A stretch of DNA of 42,500 nt from positions 1,600,001 to 1,642,500 of the forward strand of contig NZ_CP092190.1 in NCBI RefSeq assembly GCF_022344005.1, in the 5' to 3' direction. The stretch's first letter is position 1. Every line of letters starts with the position of its first letter. The position numbers and the translations under genes were made by a program. Shown here one piece after another: positions 9,544 through 20,776 of the stretch. This DNA comes from Deinococcus sp. KNUC1210. Lineage in GTDB: Bacteria > Deinococcota > Deinococci > Deinococcales > Deinococcaceae. The notes under the pieces were generated by a model, which searched no databases, was not told the DNA's origin, and saw nothing but the letters and a program-made list of their open reading frames with translations.

Positions 9544-9906
9544 ATGAATACCCCTTCTGACCTTAAATACGCTCCCAGCCACGAATGGCTCAAAGACGAC
9601 GGCACGGTGGGCATTTCCGATTTCGCGCAGGATCAGCTCGGTGACGTGGTGTACGTGGAATTGCCGGAAGTGGGCCGCGAGGTCAGCGCCGGGGAAACAC
9701 TCGCTGTGGTCGAGAGCGTCAAGACGGCTTCGGATATCTACGCGCCCGCCAGCGGCACCATCACGGCGGTCAACGACGCTCTGAGCGGCACGCCGGAACT
9801 GGTCAACAGCGACCCCTACGGCGAAGGCTGGCTCTTCAAGATCGACGTGACCGAAGAAAGCGAAGGCCTGATGGACGCTTCCGCCTACGAGGCGGCGAAC
9901 GGGTAA
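9544..9906 (+). CDS. gcvH: Glycine cleavage system H protein (lipoyl carrier)
   Basis: GcvH is the small shuttle protein whose lipoylated lysine carries the aminomethyl intermediate between GcvP, GcvT and the lipoamide dehydrogenase. The 120-residue product matches the family. The lipoyl site is Lys60 in [14 protein letters not shown]. The segments [11 protein letters not shown] and [11 protein letters not shown] flank the beta-hairpin domain. The ATG is supported by AGGGAG about 11 bases upstream, so unlike gcvT this gene has a leader. A perfect terminator-like hairpin follows it before gcvP. Confidence 0.97.
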   Translation: MNTPSDLKYAPSHEWLKDDGTVGISDFAQDQLGDVVYVELPEVGREVSAGETLAVVESVKTASDIYAPASGTITAVNDALSGTPELVNSDPYGEGWLFKIDVTEESEGLMDASAYEAANG

Positions 9907-9948
9907 CAGGCTCGAACCAGCGAGCAGCCGCGCTCAGACCGGACAATC

Positions 9949-9977
9949 CAGCCTGAACGCGGCTTTCAGGCTGTTTT
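9949..9977 (+). terminator. Terminator-like hairpin after gcvH
   Basis: CAGCCTGAA, a seven-base loop, then TTCAGGCTG make a perfect 9-bp stem followed by TTTT at 9974-9977. This is the best-formed intrinsic terminator of the glycine cleavage cluster. It implies a separate promoter for gcvP in 9978-10103, where a second small hairpin (AGCCCG-GTT-CGGGCT) is the only other structure I see. Confidence 0.6.
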
Positions 9978-10103
9978 CCCGCACCAGCGGGCGGGTTGTC
10001 ATGTCTCAATCACAGCCTTTGCTGCAATCTCGCAGCCCGGTTCGGGCTATTTATCTTTGAACCGCCTGCCCACCACTCAAAGCCACTGAAGGAGTCCTAA
10101 CCC

Positions 10104-12977
<2,874 letters not shown>

Positions 12978-13075
12978 ACGAAACAGACTGCGCTCAGGGC
13001 TAGCGAGGCGCTAGGGAGTTGTTGCCTTTCGGCTTCCCTTACCCTCAGCTCAGTCCTTCCCAATTTCAGGCCAGA

Positions 13076-13104
13076 AGCCGCAGACGGAATTTCTGTCTGC
13101 GGCT
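13076..13104. terminator. Ten-bp perfect hairpin after gcvP
   Basis: AGCCGCAGAC, a nine-base loop, then GTCTGCGGCT form a perfect stem about 100 bases after the gcvP stop. No T-run follows. A terminator or mRNA 3'-end protector is likely. It ends 24 bases before the next gene starts. Confidence 0.5.
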
Positions 13105-13128
13105 CATGCTGGCGCGTCAGCCTGAGGC

Positions 13129-13587
13129 ATGCAGCCAAAGACGATCAATACCGCCAACCGTGTCACCAACTTTCTGAGCTGGTTCAGCATCGGACTGGGA
13201 ACGCTCGAAACGTTTGCTCCAACGATTCTGGGCCGCCTACTGGGACTTGAACGTCATACGGCGCTGCTGCGTTTCTACGGTCTGCGCGAACTGACGGCGG
13301 GCGGGGCGCTGCTGACCCAGACGACGACGCCGCAGTGGTTGTGGGCGCGGGTGGCAGGAGACGCGGTGGATATCGTCACGCTCACCCTGTTGCTCGGCCC
13401 CGACAACCGCAAGCGGGCCAATGCTGGCGTAGCGCTGGCTGCGGTGCTGGGCATCACAGGGCTGGATCTCTGGGCCGCCCTGCAACTCACCCGCGCTCAG
13501 GCAGAGTCGGTGCATCCGCAGGCCGAGCGGGTGGAACCACAGCTCGGCCGCTCCGGTGTCAGACCCAGTTTTCCATCGAAGCCCTAA
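13129..13587 (+). CDS. Small multi-pass membrane protein, DUF4267-like / cyclase-associated membrane domain
   Basis: This 152-residue protein has about four hydrophobic segments: a first one in FLSWFSIGLGTLETFAP, a second around RELTAGGALLT, a third in DAVDIVTLTLLLG, and a fourth in AGVALAAVLGITGLDLWAAL. The pattern of FSIGLG, LLRFYGLRELTAG and WLWARVAGDAVD resembles the membrane module that often precedes SRPBCC (cyclase/dehydrase) domains, here standing alone. Function is unknown. The last 29 bases overlap the 3' end of the convergent transhydrogenase gene. The charged C-terminal tail after residue 120 is soluble and not conserved-looking. Confidence 0.6.
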   Translation: MQPKTINTANRVTNFLSWFSIGLGTLETFAPTILGRLLGLERHTALLRFYGLRELTAGGALLTQTTTPQWLWARVAGDAVDIVTLTLLLGPDNRKRANAGVALAAVLGITGLDLWAALQLTRAQAESVHPQAERVEPQLGRSGVRPSFPSKP

Positions 13588-14854
13588 AAATCTCCTCCAG
13601 ATCGGCGACGCTTGGCTGTCTTGGAGCCACCGCCAGCAGGCGCTGTTGCTTCAGCGCACCGTCTATCAGCGCGGGCAGGTCGGATTCGTCGTAGCCCAGT
13701 TCGCGCAGGCCAGAAGGTGCGCCCACGTCCCGCATCAGGGCCAGCAGCGCTGAGGGCAGGGCCTCGCGGTCGTCAGGGGCAAACCGCTGTCCGGTCAGCA
13801 GTTCAGCGGCCCGGATGTGGCGTTCCGGCGCGGCCTCGAAAGTGAAGCGGAAGGCAGCGGGCGCGGTCACGATCACGCTGAACCCGTGCGGAACGAACGC
13901 ATGCCCGGATGGATAACCGGGAGCGCTGTAGCTGTGCTTCAGGCCCGCGATGGGGTACGCGCAGCTGTGCGGAATGTGCACGCCCGCCGACCCAAAGCCC
14001 ACGCCCGCCATCGTCGCCCCCAGCATCATGAAGCCCCGCGCCTCGATGTCGCCGCTGTCCTGCACGGCCCGCCGCAGGTACTGCCCTCCGTAGGCGAGGG
14101 CCGCACTGCTCCACACGTCGGCCACCGGGTTGCTGCCCTGATACGGTGGCCGCTCGGCGGGCGACGCGGGGCGCGGGCGGCTGGTATACGGGCGGGCGGT
14201 GTAGCTCTCGGCGGCGTGGCACACCACATCCAGCCCCGCCGAGGCGATCACGGCGGCGGGCGCGGTGGCGGTCAGCGCCGGATCGACCAGCGCCTGAGCA
14301 GGCCGCATGAAGCGGTGCGAAATGCCTGTTTTTACCTTCAGCTCTGGAATGTCCAGAATTGCCACGGTGGTCGCCTCCGAACCGCTGCCGGGCGTGGTGG
14401 GAATGGCGAGCAGCGGGCGCAGTGGCCCGGCGGGCGTGCGCCCCCTGCCAATCGGCGGATTCACATACTCCATGATCTGACCGCCGTGGGTGGCGATCAG
14501 ATTGGCAACCTTGGCCGTATCGATGGTCGAGCCGCCGCCCAGCGCCACGAAGCCGTCGACCTCGGCAGCGCTGGCAGCGTCGGCAGCCCGCTGAAAACTC
14601 TGCACGCTCGGCTCGACAGCTATATCGGAAAAGACCACGACCTCGATGCCATCGGCGTGAATGCTGTCCAGCACCGGGGCGGCCACGCCCAGTTCCAGCA
14701 GCCGGGGGTCGATCAGTGCGAAGACGCGGCGCACGCCCAGCCGCCGCAGCTCCCAGCCGGCATCGGCAGCGGCTCCCACGCCGAATTTGACCGGGGTGGC
14801 CTCGATGGTGAACAGGGTTTCCAGGGCAGATGTCGTGAGTTCAGAGCTGTGAAT
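13559..14854 (-). CDS. Hydroxyacid-oxoacid transhydrogenase (ADHFE1-like iron alcohol dehydrogenase)
   Basis: This is an iron-type alcohol dehydrogenase, closest in pattern to ADHFE1, which oxidises 4-hydroxybutyrate to succinic semialdehyde while reducing 2-oxoglutarate. The family signature CHAAESYTARPY, the unusual insert ERPPYQGSNPVADVWS, the GGGSTIDTAK nucleotide loop and the metal-site histidines in HIPHSCAYP and FVPHGFSV are all visible. The first normal start codon is a GTG at 14779, but that cuts off the usual N-terminal strand. The frame continues upstream through ETLFTIEATPVKFG to an ATT at 14854-14852 that has GGGAGG exactly six bases before it. I therefore place the start at ATT, giving 431 residues. 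The C-terminal 29 bases overlap the convergent membrane-protein gene. Confidence 0.8.
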   Translation of the reverse strand: MHSSELTTSALETLFTIEATPVKFGVGAAADAGWELRRLGVRRVFALIDPRLLELGVAAPVLDSIHADGIEVVVFSDIAVEPSVQSFQRAADAASAAEVDGFVALGGGSTIDTAKVANLIATHGGQIMEYVNPPIGRGRTPAGPLRPLLAIPTTPGSGSEATTVAILDIPELKVKTGISHRFMRPAQALVDPALTATAPAAVIASAGLDVVCHAAESYTARPYTSRPRPASPAERPPYQGSNPVADVWSSAALAYGGQYLRRAVQDSGDIEARGFMMLGATMAGVGFGSAGVHIPHSCAYPIAGLKHSYSAPGYPSGHAFVPHGFSVIVTAPAAFRFTFEAAPERHIRAAELLTGQRFAPDDREALPSALLALMRDVGAPSGLRELGYDESDLPALIDGALKQQRLLAVAPRQPSVADLEEIFRASMENWV

Positions 14855-14903
14855 GGGCCACCTCCCGCGCCATCCGGGGGCGCTGAGCCGTCTGAGACTG
14901 TAT

Positions 14904-14924
14904 GTCCTGAAGGGCGTTCAGGAC
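14904..14924 (-). terminator. Hairpin between the deacetylase and transhydrogenase genes
   Basis: GTCCTGAA, a five-base loop, then TTCAGGAC form a perfect 8-bp stem 18 bases past the deacetylase stop on the minus strand. It is followed at once by TACAGT (complement of 14897-14902), a plausible -10 box for the transhydrogenase gene with a 36-base leader. Confidence 0.45.
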
Positions 14925-14941
14925 GATGTTAACACGCCGTC

Positions 14942-15640
14942 TCAGGCCCGCTGCCACATCCGCTTCAGGCGCTCCATGCCCGCCGCCCAGCCGATGCGCT
15001 GCGGCTGCACCTCGGTCAGCACGACCGCTTCCAGCCCGCGTTTCTTCAGGGCAGGCAGCAGATGTTCCAGCAGGGCCAGCGTCGGCGCGGGGCCATCGTG
15101 CAGCAGGAGCACCGAACCGGGCCGGAGTTGCGCCAGCATCTGCTGGGCCAGATGCACCGGGTCACGGTCTGTCCAGTCGTGCGATTCCACGTCCCACAGC
15201 GCCACGCGCACGCCCGCAGCCCGCGTCAGCAGCCGGGTGAGGGGCGAGTGGCCTCCCCAGGGGGGCGGTACAGTCGGCCTTCCCGCTGCGGTTCCGGGTG
15301 CCAGCGCAGATGTCGCCACTCGGCCCAGGGCAGCAGGGTCAGGGCGTGGCGGTGGGTATATCCGTGCGATTCGAGCTGATGCCCGGCCCGCCGGATGGCC
15401 TGCACCGCCTCCGGGTCGGCTTCTGCCCGCTCGCCGGTCAGAAAGAAGGTCGCCCGTGCGCCGTGCCGTGCCAGCAGCGCCAGCAGGTCGGAGGTACTGG
15501 AAGACGGACCGTCGTCGAAGGTGAGCGCCACCCCCAGCCCTGCCAGCACCCAGCGCCCCCACCCCCATCTGACGGCCCAGCACATCGGCCCCCAGCAACG
15601 CCAGAGCTGCTGCGCCCAGCACCCACCAGACGCCATTCAA
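14942..15640 (-). CDS. Polysaccharide deacetylase, NodB/CE4 family, with two apparent frameshifts
   Basis: CE4 enzymes remove acetyl groups from N-acetylglucosamine-type polymers outside the membrane. Assembled across two frame changes, the protein has about 232 residues. It has an N-terminal membrane helix (VWWVLGAAALALLG), the metal and catalytic motif GVALTFDDGPS, the metal-binding ESHGYTH, the YRPP(W)GG motif and the terminal GSVLLLHDG. The TTG at 15640-15638 overlaps the MFS stop (TTGA) and has GGGAG eight bases upstream. The first break lies in the C-runs at 15556-15566 (one base too many). The second lies in the six-G run at 15260-15265 (one base too few). Both restored joins give family-like sequence, so indel errors are more likely than a true pseudogene. 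It is probably cotranscribed with the MFS gene. Confidence 0.75.
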   Translation of the reverse strand: MNGVWWVLGAAALALLGADVLGRQMGVGALGAGRAGGGAHLRRRSVFQYLRPAGAAGTARRTGDLLSDRRAGRSRPGGGAGHPAGRASARIARIYPPPRPDPAALGRVATSALAPGTAAGRPTVPPPWGGHSPLTRLLTRAAGVRVALWDVESHDWTDRDPVHLAQQMLAQLRPGSVLLLHDGPAPTLALLEHLLPALKKRGLEAVVLTEVQPQRIGWAAGMERLKRMWQRA

Positions 15641-16227
15641 TCGCCCGTCTCCCGGCGCTCTGCCGCTGGCCTGCCGCGCCACATCGAACTGGGCCACAGG
15701 TACACGCCCGCCGTCAGCACGAACAGCGCCGCGCCTGCCAGAAACGGCGCACTCGCCCCCAGCCTGTCCCACACGAAGGTGCCCAGCAGCGGGCCACTCG
15801 CCATACCGACATTCTCGGCGGTCATCACCACGCCCCAGCTCGCGGCGCGGCCCTCCTGCGGCAGCAGCCCCGAGACCAGGCCGCCCCAGCCGGGCAACAG
15901 GCAGGCATAGCCCACGCCCAGCAGCCCCGCCAGCACGAAATACACGGGAATCGGCGGGCGGGTTGCCATCAGGCCCAGGCCGGTCGCCGCCAGCAACAGT
16001 CCGGCAATCAGCATCTGGCGTGCGCCAAAGCGCTCGGTCAGGCGTCCGGCCAGCCCCAGCAGCGCGTAGGCGGTGCCTGCTCCGGCCACCAGCAGCCCGC
16101 CCAGGCCCCACTGCCCCAGGCCCATCTTCTCGGCAAACGGCGTAATGACCGGCCCCAGCAGGCTCAGCGCCAGCGTCTGCACCAGCGCCGCCGGAATCAG
16201 GAAGGCCAGCGTGCGGCGCAGGCTCAT
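15637..16227 (-). CDS. MFS transporter, C-terminal half
   Basis: This 196-residue product has about six transmembrane segments, beginning LRRTLAFLIPAALVQTLAL, with a motif-A-like loop GRLTERFGARQM between its second and third helices. It matches the second half of a 12-helix major facilitator. Its ATG (16227-16225) overlaps the stop of the N-terminal half as ATGA, but no Shine-Dalgarno sequence precedes it. One extra C in the five-C run just before it would fuse both halves into a normal 420-residue transporter. Substrate is unknown. The position next to a deacetylase and glycosyltransferases hints at an envelope-related cargo, but that is inference. Confidence 0.7.
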   Translation of the reverse strand: MSLRRTLAFLIPAALVQTLALSLLGPVITPFAEKMGLGQWGLGGLLVAGAGTAYALLGLAGRLTERFGARQMLIAGLLLAATGLGLMATRPPIPVYFVLAGLLGVGYACLLPGWGGLVSGLLPQEGRAASWGVVMTAENVGMASGPLLGTFVWDRLGASAPFLAGAALFVLTAGVYLWPSSMWRGRPAAERRETGD

Positions 16228-16898
16228 GGGGGCGCGGCGCGGCGCGGGGTGTCGGGCCGCAGCCCCCCGGCTTTCAGGCCGCGTCCCTGAAGGCTGAGCG
16301 AGAGCAGCACTGCCAAGCCCTGCACCGCCAGCAGCACCGCCAGCGGCCAACCGCCGATATCGTGCAGACGGGAAGCGCTGCTGGACGCGAAATGGACGCT
16401 GGAGAGCGCCCCGATGCCCAGAAAGCCGATGCCGGTGAACGGCCCCGCCGCCACGCTCACCAGCGCCACCGCACGCGGCTGGGTGGCCTCGGGAGCCGAG
16501 ACGCTGGAAAGCGTCATCACGGCGGGCCACAGCGGGCTGAGCGCCATGCCGTGCAGCGCCGCCAGCACCACCAGCACCAGGGCGGTATGGGCAAAGGGCA
16601 TGGCGAATACCGCCGCCACGCTCACCAGCATCGCCACCCCCAGCACCGGGCGCAGACCGTACCGCTCGACCATGTGCCCACCCAACGAGCGGCAGAAGGT
16701 ATCGGCGGCGTAATGCACCGTCCAGGCCAGACCCGCTGCACTCAGCGGCAGCCCTTCGGCACTGAGCTGCTGCGGTAGAAACCCTACATACAGCCCGGTT
16801 CTGACCAGTTCGCACAGCCCCAGCACCAGCACGGCCCGCAGCACCAGTCCGGTCCGTTCCGGCAGCCAGGGCGAACTGGCCCGAAGGCGGGCGAGCAT
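16224..16898 (-). CDS. MFS transporter, N-terminal half
   Basis: The 224-residue product has about six hydrophobic helices and the classical major-facilitator motif A as GGHMVERYGLRPVLG in the loop after helix 2. It ends in a soluble tail (RGLKAGGLRPDTPRRAAPP) that would be the central cytoplasmic loop of a complete transporter. The C-terminal half follows with a four-base ATGA overlap in a different frame. Either this is a genuine two-chain transporter or, more likely given similar breaks nearby, a one-base loss in the C-run at 16228-16232. The start ATG lies 32 bases from the divergent glycosyltransferase gene. Confidence 0.7.
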   Translation of the reverse strand: MLARLRASSPWLPERTGLVLRAVLVLGLCELVRTGLYVGFLPQQLSAEGLPLSAAGLAWTVHYAADTFCRSLGGHMVERYGLRPVLGVAMLVSVAAVFAMPFAHTALVLVVLAALHGMALSPLWPAVMTLSSVSAPEATQPRAVALVSVAAGPFTGIGFLGIGALSSVHFASSSASRLHDIGGWPLAVLLAVQGLAVLLSLSLQGRGLKAGGLRPDTPRRAAPP

Positions 16899-16918
16899 CA
16901 GCAGCGTCCTCGCTGCGC

Positions 16919-16924
16919 TACCTT
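16919..16924 (+). promoter_or_regulatory. -10 box for a leaderless glycosyltransferase transcript
   Basis: TACCTT lies exactly six bases before the GTG at 16931. No Shine-Dalgarno sequence is present. Confidence 0.5.
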
Positions 16925-16930
16925 GACGGC

Positions 16931-17627
16931 GTGCACTGGTCGGTCGTGATTCCTGCCCGCAACGAAGAAGAGACGCTGCCCGCGCTGCTGGCGGCGCTGC
17001 ATGCCCAGACCCGCCCCGCCGACGAGATCATCGTGGTGGACAACGGCAGCAGCGACCGCACCGCCGAGGTGGCCGCTGCGCTGGGGGCGCGGGTGCTGTC
17101 CTGCCCCGAACCCGGCGTGGCACGTGCCCGTCAGCTGGGACTGGAACAGGCACGCGGCGACTGGATCGCCAGCACCGACGCCGACTCGCAGCCGCACCCT
17201 GACTGGCTGGCGGCGCTGGAACGCGGCGTTCGGCAGGGCGAGGGCAGACCCGGCACCGTGGCCCTCTACGGCCCGATGCAGCTTCTGCCGCTGGCGGGCC
17301 GGGTGGGGCCGCTGGGCGCACGCCTCAGTGGCGTCGGCTACCGCGTGTTCCTGGGCGTCATGGCCGCGCTGGGACAGCCGAACTGCGCCGGAGCCAACAT
17401 GGCTTTCTCGCGACAGGCCGCCCTGATGGTGGGCGGCTGGCCGCTGGTCGAAGCGCGGGAAGAACGTGCTGCTGGGCATGGCCCTGCGGCGACTCGGAAC
17501 GGTGCGCTATCTGCCAGACGCCGCCGTTCACACCTCGGCCCGCCGCCTGAAACGCGGGTGGGGGCCGTTTTTATGGACACACATCAGAAACCTCGCAGGC
17601 CATACTTCCGGATACTTCGACCGCTAG
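16931..17627 (+). CDS. Family 2 glycosyltransferase (apparent frameshift near the 3' end)
   Basis: This is a GT-A fold glycosyltransferase, starting [20 protein letters not shown]. Other visible motifs are the sugar-nucleotide region [16 protein letters not shown] and the metal-binding [10 protein letters not shown]. The acceptor-side [10 protein letters not shown] is followed directly by a frame loss. Removing one A from the AA at 17463-17464 restores the expected ED pair and continues [13 protein letters not shown]...[17 protein letters not shown] to the TAG at 17625, about 231 residues in all. A cationic C terminus with one amphipathic segment suggests membrane association. The start is GTG, six bases after a TACCTT box. 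The restored 3' end overlaps the convergent GT4 gene by 44 bases. The product is unknown, but envelope glycan or glycolipid synthesis is likely. Confidence 0.75.
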
Positions 17628-18822
17628 AGCGGGCATACAGCGCGTCGCTCGTCTCGCTGCCGTCGCCCTGTTCCGGCGTTCTCCAGCCCTGCTGGGCGAT
17701 GGCCTGAAGATAGATGCCCAGCATCTGCTCGGCCATCTTGGAGCTGGAAAAGCGCCGGGCGAACAGCCGCGCCGCCTCGCCCATCTCGGCCATCTTCTGC
17801 GCGTCCGAGAGCAGCTCCGAGGTGTGGGCCGCCAGCCCCTGCCAGTCGCCACTGCCCACAAGGTAGCCGCTGACACCCGGATCGACACCGCCCAGCGTGC
17901 CCTGAGCGCCCACCGACACCACCGGCACCCCCATCGTCTGGGCCTCGGCCAATACCAGCCCCTGTGTCTCGGTATCAGATCCGAAGATGAACAGTTCGGC
18001 CTGCCGGTAATAAGCACCGATGGTCGAGAGCGGCACCGGACCATAGAAGGTGATGTGCTCGGCAAGGCCCAGCGCCTGAGCGCGTGCCTGAAGGTACTCT
18101 TTCTGCGGTCCTTCACCCAGCAGCAGCAGGTGCGCGTCGTGGGTGCGGCGGATTTCGGCCAGCGCCTGAAACACCAGGTCGTGCCGCTTCTCGTAGCCCA
18201 GCCGTCCCACGCTCAGCAGGCGGCGCTTGCCCGCTGGCCAGGGCGAACGCACGTCGGGCGCTTCCTGAAGCAGCGATTCGTCGATCCCGGTGGGCAGCAC
18301 CACGCTCTCGCGGTACACTCCGTAGCCTGCCAGCATGGCGCGGCTGGCCTCGGTCGGGGCCACGATCAGATCGGCCCGGCTGTAGAAGCGCCGCACGATG
18401 CGCGTCAGCACCCCCGCATGCTTCTCCAGGGTGGTCAGGCCGGGGATGTAGTGGGCGTAGTGTTCGAGATGGGTGTGAAAGGTCGAGATATGCGGGATAT
18501 CCCAGCGCTTGGCCAGCCGCACGCCCCACCAGCCGAGCGCCCCGGGCGTATGGGTATGCACCAGATCGAACTGGCCCGACAGTCTGCGCCGCGTGGGAAA
18601 CGCCAGCCGCTGACGGGGAAGCGCCGGATTGATCATGCTGGGCAGGCGGACCACACCGTGCAGCGTGGCCGGATCGAAATAGTCGGGAAAGCGCGGGGCG
18701 ACGATCACGGCCCGGTGCCCACGCCGCCGCAGCTCGCGCTGAAGCAGCAGGACACTGGTCGAAACACCATTCTGATCGGGCAGAAACACATCGGTAAGCA
18801 GACCGATTCGCAGGCTTCTCAT
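17584..18822 (-). CDS. Family 4 glycosyltransferase, glycolipid-synthase type
   Basis: This GT-B enzyme of 412 residues begins [20 protein letters not shown], typical of diacylglycerol or phosphatidylinositol-type glycosyltransferases. The acceptor-side motif [17 protein letters not shown] and the donor-binding pattern [19 protein letters not shown] (the EX7E motif) are intact. Such enzymes add a hexose to a membrane lipid on the cytoplasmic face. The ATG at 18822 is chosen over an upstream one because AGGAG lies seven bases before it and the Rossmann strand begins at once. It converges on the family 2 glycosyltransferase gene with a 44-base overlap. The acceptor and sugar are not determinable. 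Deinococcus makes unusual phosphoglycolipids, so a glycolipid role is a reasonable guess. Confidence 0.85.
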   Translation of the reverse strand: MRSLRIGLLTDVFLPDQNGVSTSVLLLQRELRRRGHRAVIVAPRFPDYFDPATLHGVVRLPSMINPALPRQRLAFPTRRRLSGQFDLVHTHTPGALGWWGVRLAKRWDIPHISTFHTHLEHYAHYIPGLTTLEKHAGVLTRIVRRFYSRADLIVAPTEASRAMLAGYGVYRESVVLPTGIDESLLQEAPDVRSPWPAGKRRLLSVGRLGYEKRHDLVFQALAEIRRTHDAHLLLLGEGPQKEYLQARAQALGLAEHITFYGPVPLSTIGAYYRQAELFIFGSDTETQGLVLAEAQTMGVPVVSVGAQGTLGGVDPGVSGYLVGSGDWQGLAAHTSELLSDAQKMAEMGEAARLFARRFSSSKMAEQMLGIYLQAIAQQGWRTPEQGDGSETSDALYARSSGRSIRKYGLRGF

Positions 18823-19041
18823 GGGCAGTCTCCTGGCAGATGGGCGGCGGCTGGCCCCAGGGGGCTGCTCCCGGCACATACCACCGGACCAGCCACACCC
18901 ACGACGAGGTGCAGGTGGCCCCAGGGCACCACAGGGAGCCGACAGACGAAAAAGGAAGCAGAGAAAGTCATGGTTGAGGGCAGCCCTGGCAGCAGCGAAA
19001 CGCTCGGACGCACGGAGCCATGCTCAGTCTGGCAGGTGGTC

Positions 19042-19057
19042 ATGAGATGCGTCTCAT
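19042..19057. promoter_or_regulatory. Perfect inverted repeat in a divergent intergenic region
   Basis: ATGAGA-TGCG-TCTCAT is a perfect 6-bp palindrome in the 352-base gap between the GT4 start (18822) and the next gene (19175). The gap also has TATACT at 19158-19163, a likely -10 for the rightward gene, and ACTGTA at 19082-19087 (TACAGT on the minus strand) for GT4. I see no gene in this gap. Confidence 0.3.
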
Positions 19058-19174
19058 CTTGGCGTCTGACGCTGCTTCCAGACTGTAGGTCAGCCCATGA
19101 AGCCGCCGCTGGCAGGACACCAGCAGGGCAGGGCAGCGATGCAAGCACAATGAAGTTTATACTACATCTCAGTT

Positions 19175-20371
19175 TTGTTCAGACATCGCCCCTCCCCCCG
19201 AGTCCGTCTTCCTGCTGCCCCTCTCCTGGTGGGCGCAGGAGCGCTGTGGTCGCTGCTGTGGCTGCCACGTCTGTTGCAGGGCCGCTGGCACTTCGGAGTG
19301 CTGCGCGAAGGACACGGCGGCTCGTCGCAGGTGGGGCTGCTGCTCGACGCTGCGCCCTGGCTGGCAGAACCGCAACGGCTGGAGGCGGCCACGGGGCGTA
19401 CACGCCTGAGCCTGCTGATACGCGCAGACGACGCCCAGCGCTTTCCGGCAGGCGTGCGCGAACTGGCCGACGCCGGACACGAACTGGTGCTGCGGGCCGC
19501 CTCGGGGCAGGCCATCGCCCGGCAACGCCGCGCCCTGGAAGACTGCGCCGGAACAGCCGTGACGCTGGTACTGCCCGCTGCCTACTGGCCCTGGACGCTG
19601 CGGCACCTGCGCCGGGCCGGACTGCGGGCCGTGCAGCCGGGACTGAGTGGCCCGCTGCCGGCTCTGCTGGAAGAAACCGAGCCGGGCGGCCTGCTGAATC
19701 TGAGCAGCCTGGAAAGCCCTGAACTGAGCAGCCTGCTGGCGACCCTGGGGGAACGCGACTACAAACCCAGCCCGCTGGGAGCGCTGGAAGGCCTGCGGAC
19801 GGAGACGCTGCGCGGGCTGCTCCAGCGCATTTACCGGCGCGTCTTCGATCAGGCGTTCGACCGTCAGCACCACATCCTGAAACTGACACAGCGGGCCAGA
19901 GCGCTCTTCCGCATCTCGCGCCGCCCCTACGACGGTCCGGTATTGCAGGGCGAGCGCACGTACCTGCCGGGCACGCCTGCCGCCGAACTGCACATCCACA
20001 GCAAACGGCTGGTCGCTCTGGCCGAACGCAGCGCCCTGACAGGACTGAGGGCGGTGCAGTCGTCGCTGTACGACGTGGCGAAGGTGCTGGATGAACAGGA
20101 AGCGTATCAGGACGTTCAGATCGTCTACGCCCTTACCATCTTTGCCGAGGTGCTGACACCGCTGGGTTTTCACTCGCAGCCGCTCGACAATCCGCGCACA
20201 GCACGCATCATGGCCTTTTTCATGAACCTGCTGCGCGTGCTGTACGGAGCCAAGAACACCGACAGGCGCGTGATTCTGCCGCAGATCATCTGGATGACCA
20301 GACAGGAACTGCTGACCCGCTACACCCGCCCCGCTCGCAAGGTCGCCGCGAAAAAAACCGCCGAGCAGTAG
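19175..20371 (+). CDS. Membrane-anchored protein with degenerate deacetylase-like domain and YkoP-like C-terminal domain
   Basis: This 398-residue protein has one N-terminal hydrophobic segment ([18 protein letters not shown]). Residues about 50-190 follow the outline of a NodB polysaccharide deacetylase, but the catalytic motif TFDDGP is replaced by LLLDAAP, and the later SHxxxH region reads [10 protein letters not shown], so no metal site survives. The C-terminal part (about 200-380), with [21 protein letters not shown] and [14 protein letters not shown], resembles the YkoP-like domain as I remember it, a domain found beside glycosyltransferases in Bacillus. The TTG at 19175 is the first start in frame. 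It lies 11 bases after TATACT (19158-19163), giving a leader of a few bases, so the start is uncertain. The likely role is a non-enzymatic glycan-binding or scaffold protein of the envelope, which is inference. Confidence 0.6.
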   Translation: MFRHRPSPRVRLPAAPLLVGAGALWSLLWLPRLLQGRWHFGVLREGHGGSSQVGLLLDAAPWLAEPQRLEAATGRTRLSLLIRADDAQRFPAGVRELADAGHELVLRAASGQAIARQRRALEDCAGTAVTLVLPAAYWPWTLRHLRRAGLRAVQPGLSGPLPALLEETEPGGLLNLSSLESPELSSLLATLGERDYKPSPLGALEGLRTETLRGLLQRIYRRVFDQAFDRQHHILKLTQRARALFRISRRPYDGPVLQGERTYLPGTPAAELHIHSKRLVALAERSALTGLRAVQSSLYDVAKVLDEQEAYQDVQIVYALTIFAEVLTPLGFHSQPLDNPRTARIMAFFMNLLRVLYGAKNTDRRVILPQIIWMTRQELLTRYTRPARKVAAKKTAEQ

Positions 20372-20389
20372 GCCCCACCCGCAGAGCAC

Positions 20390-20417
20390 TTGCCTGCGCC
20401 GTTCAGTCTGCTATACT
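20390..20417 (+). promoter_or_regulatory. Promoter of the tRNA-Pro gene
   Basis: TTGCCT at 20390-20395 and TATACT at 20412-20417 with 16-base spacing precede the tRNA by 20 bases. Confidence 0.6.
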
Positions 20418-20437
20418 CTGGCCCGGCGCGTGAATGC

Positions 20438-20514
<77 letters not shown>

Positions 20515-20531
20515 GCACGCAACGCGCCTAC

Positions 20532-20606
<75 letters not shown>

Positions 20607-20610
20607 TACG

Positions 20611-20642
20611 GCGGCCCTCTCTGTGGGGGCCGCTTTCTTTTT
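20611..20642 (+). terminator. Intrinsic terminator after tRNA-Gly
   Basis: GCGGCC pairs with GGCCGC around an 11-base loop, followed by TTTCTTTTT. It ends the tRNA-Pro/tRNA-Gly transcript. Confidence 0.8.
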
Positions 20643-20698
20643 ACGGCGGCAACTTTGCTACCATGATGCCTGCTGTGCCGGAACACCCCGCCACATCT

Positions 20699-20775
<77 letters not shown>

Positions 20776-20776
20776 C

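Noticed and set aside
9907..10103. Glycine riboswitch between gcvH and gcvP, or before gcvT
   Set aside because: Only two simple hairpins are seen, and neither shows the tandem aptamer architecture. gcvT appears leaderless.
17824..19722. Plus-strand open frame spanning GT4 and the next intergenic region
   Set aside because: Covers two real genes in wrong frames, with low-complexity translation.
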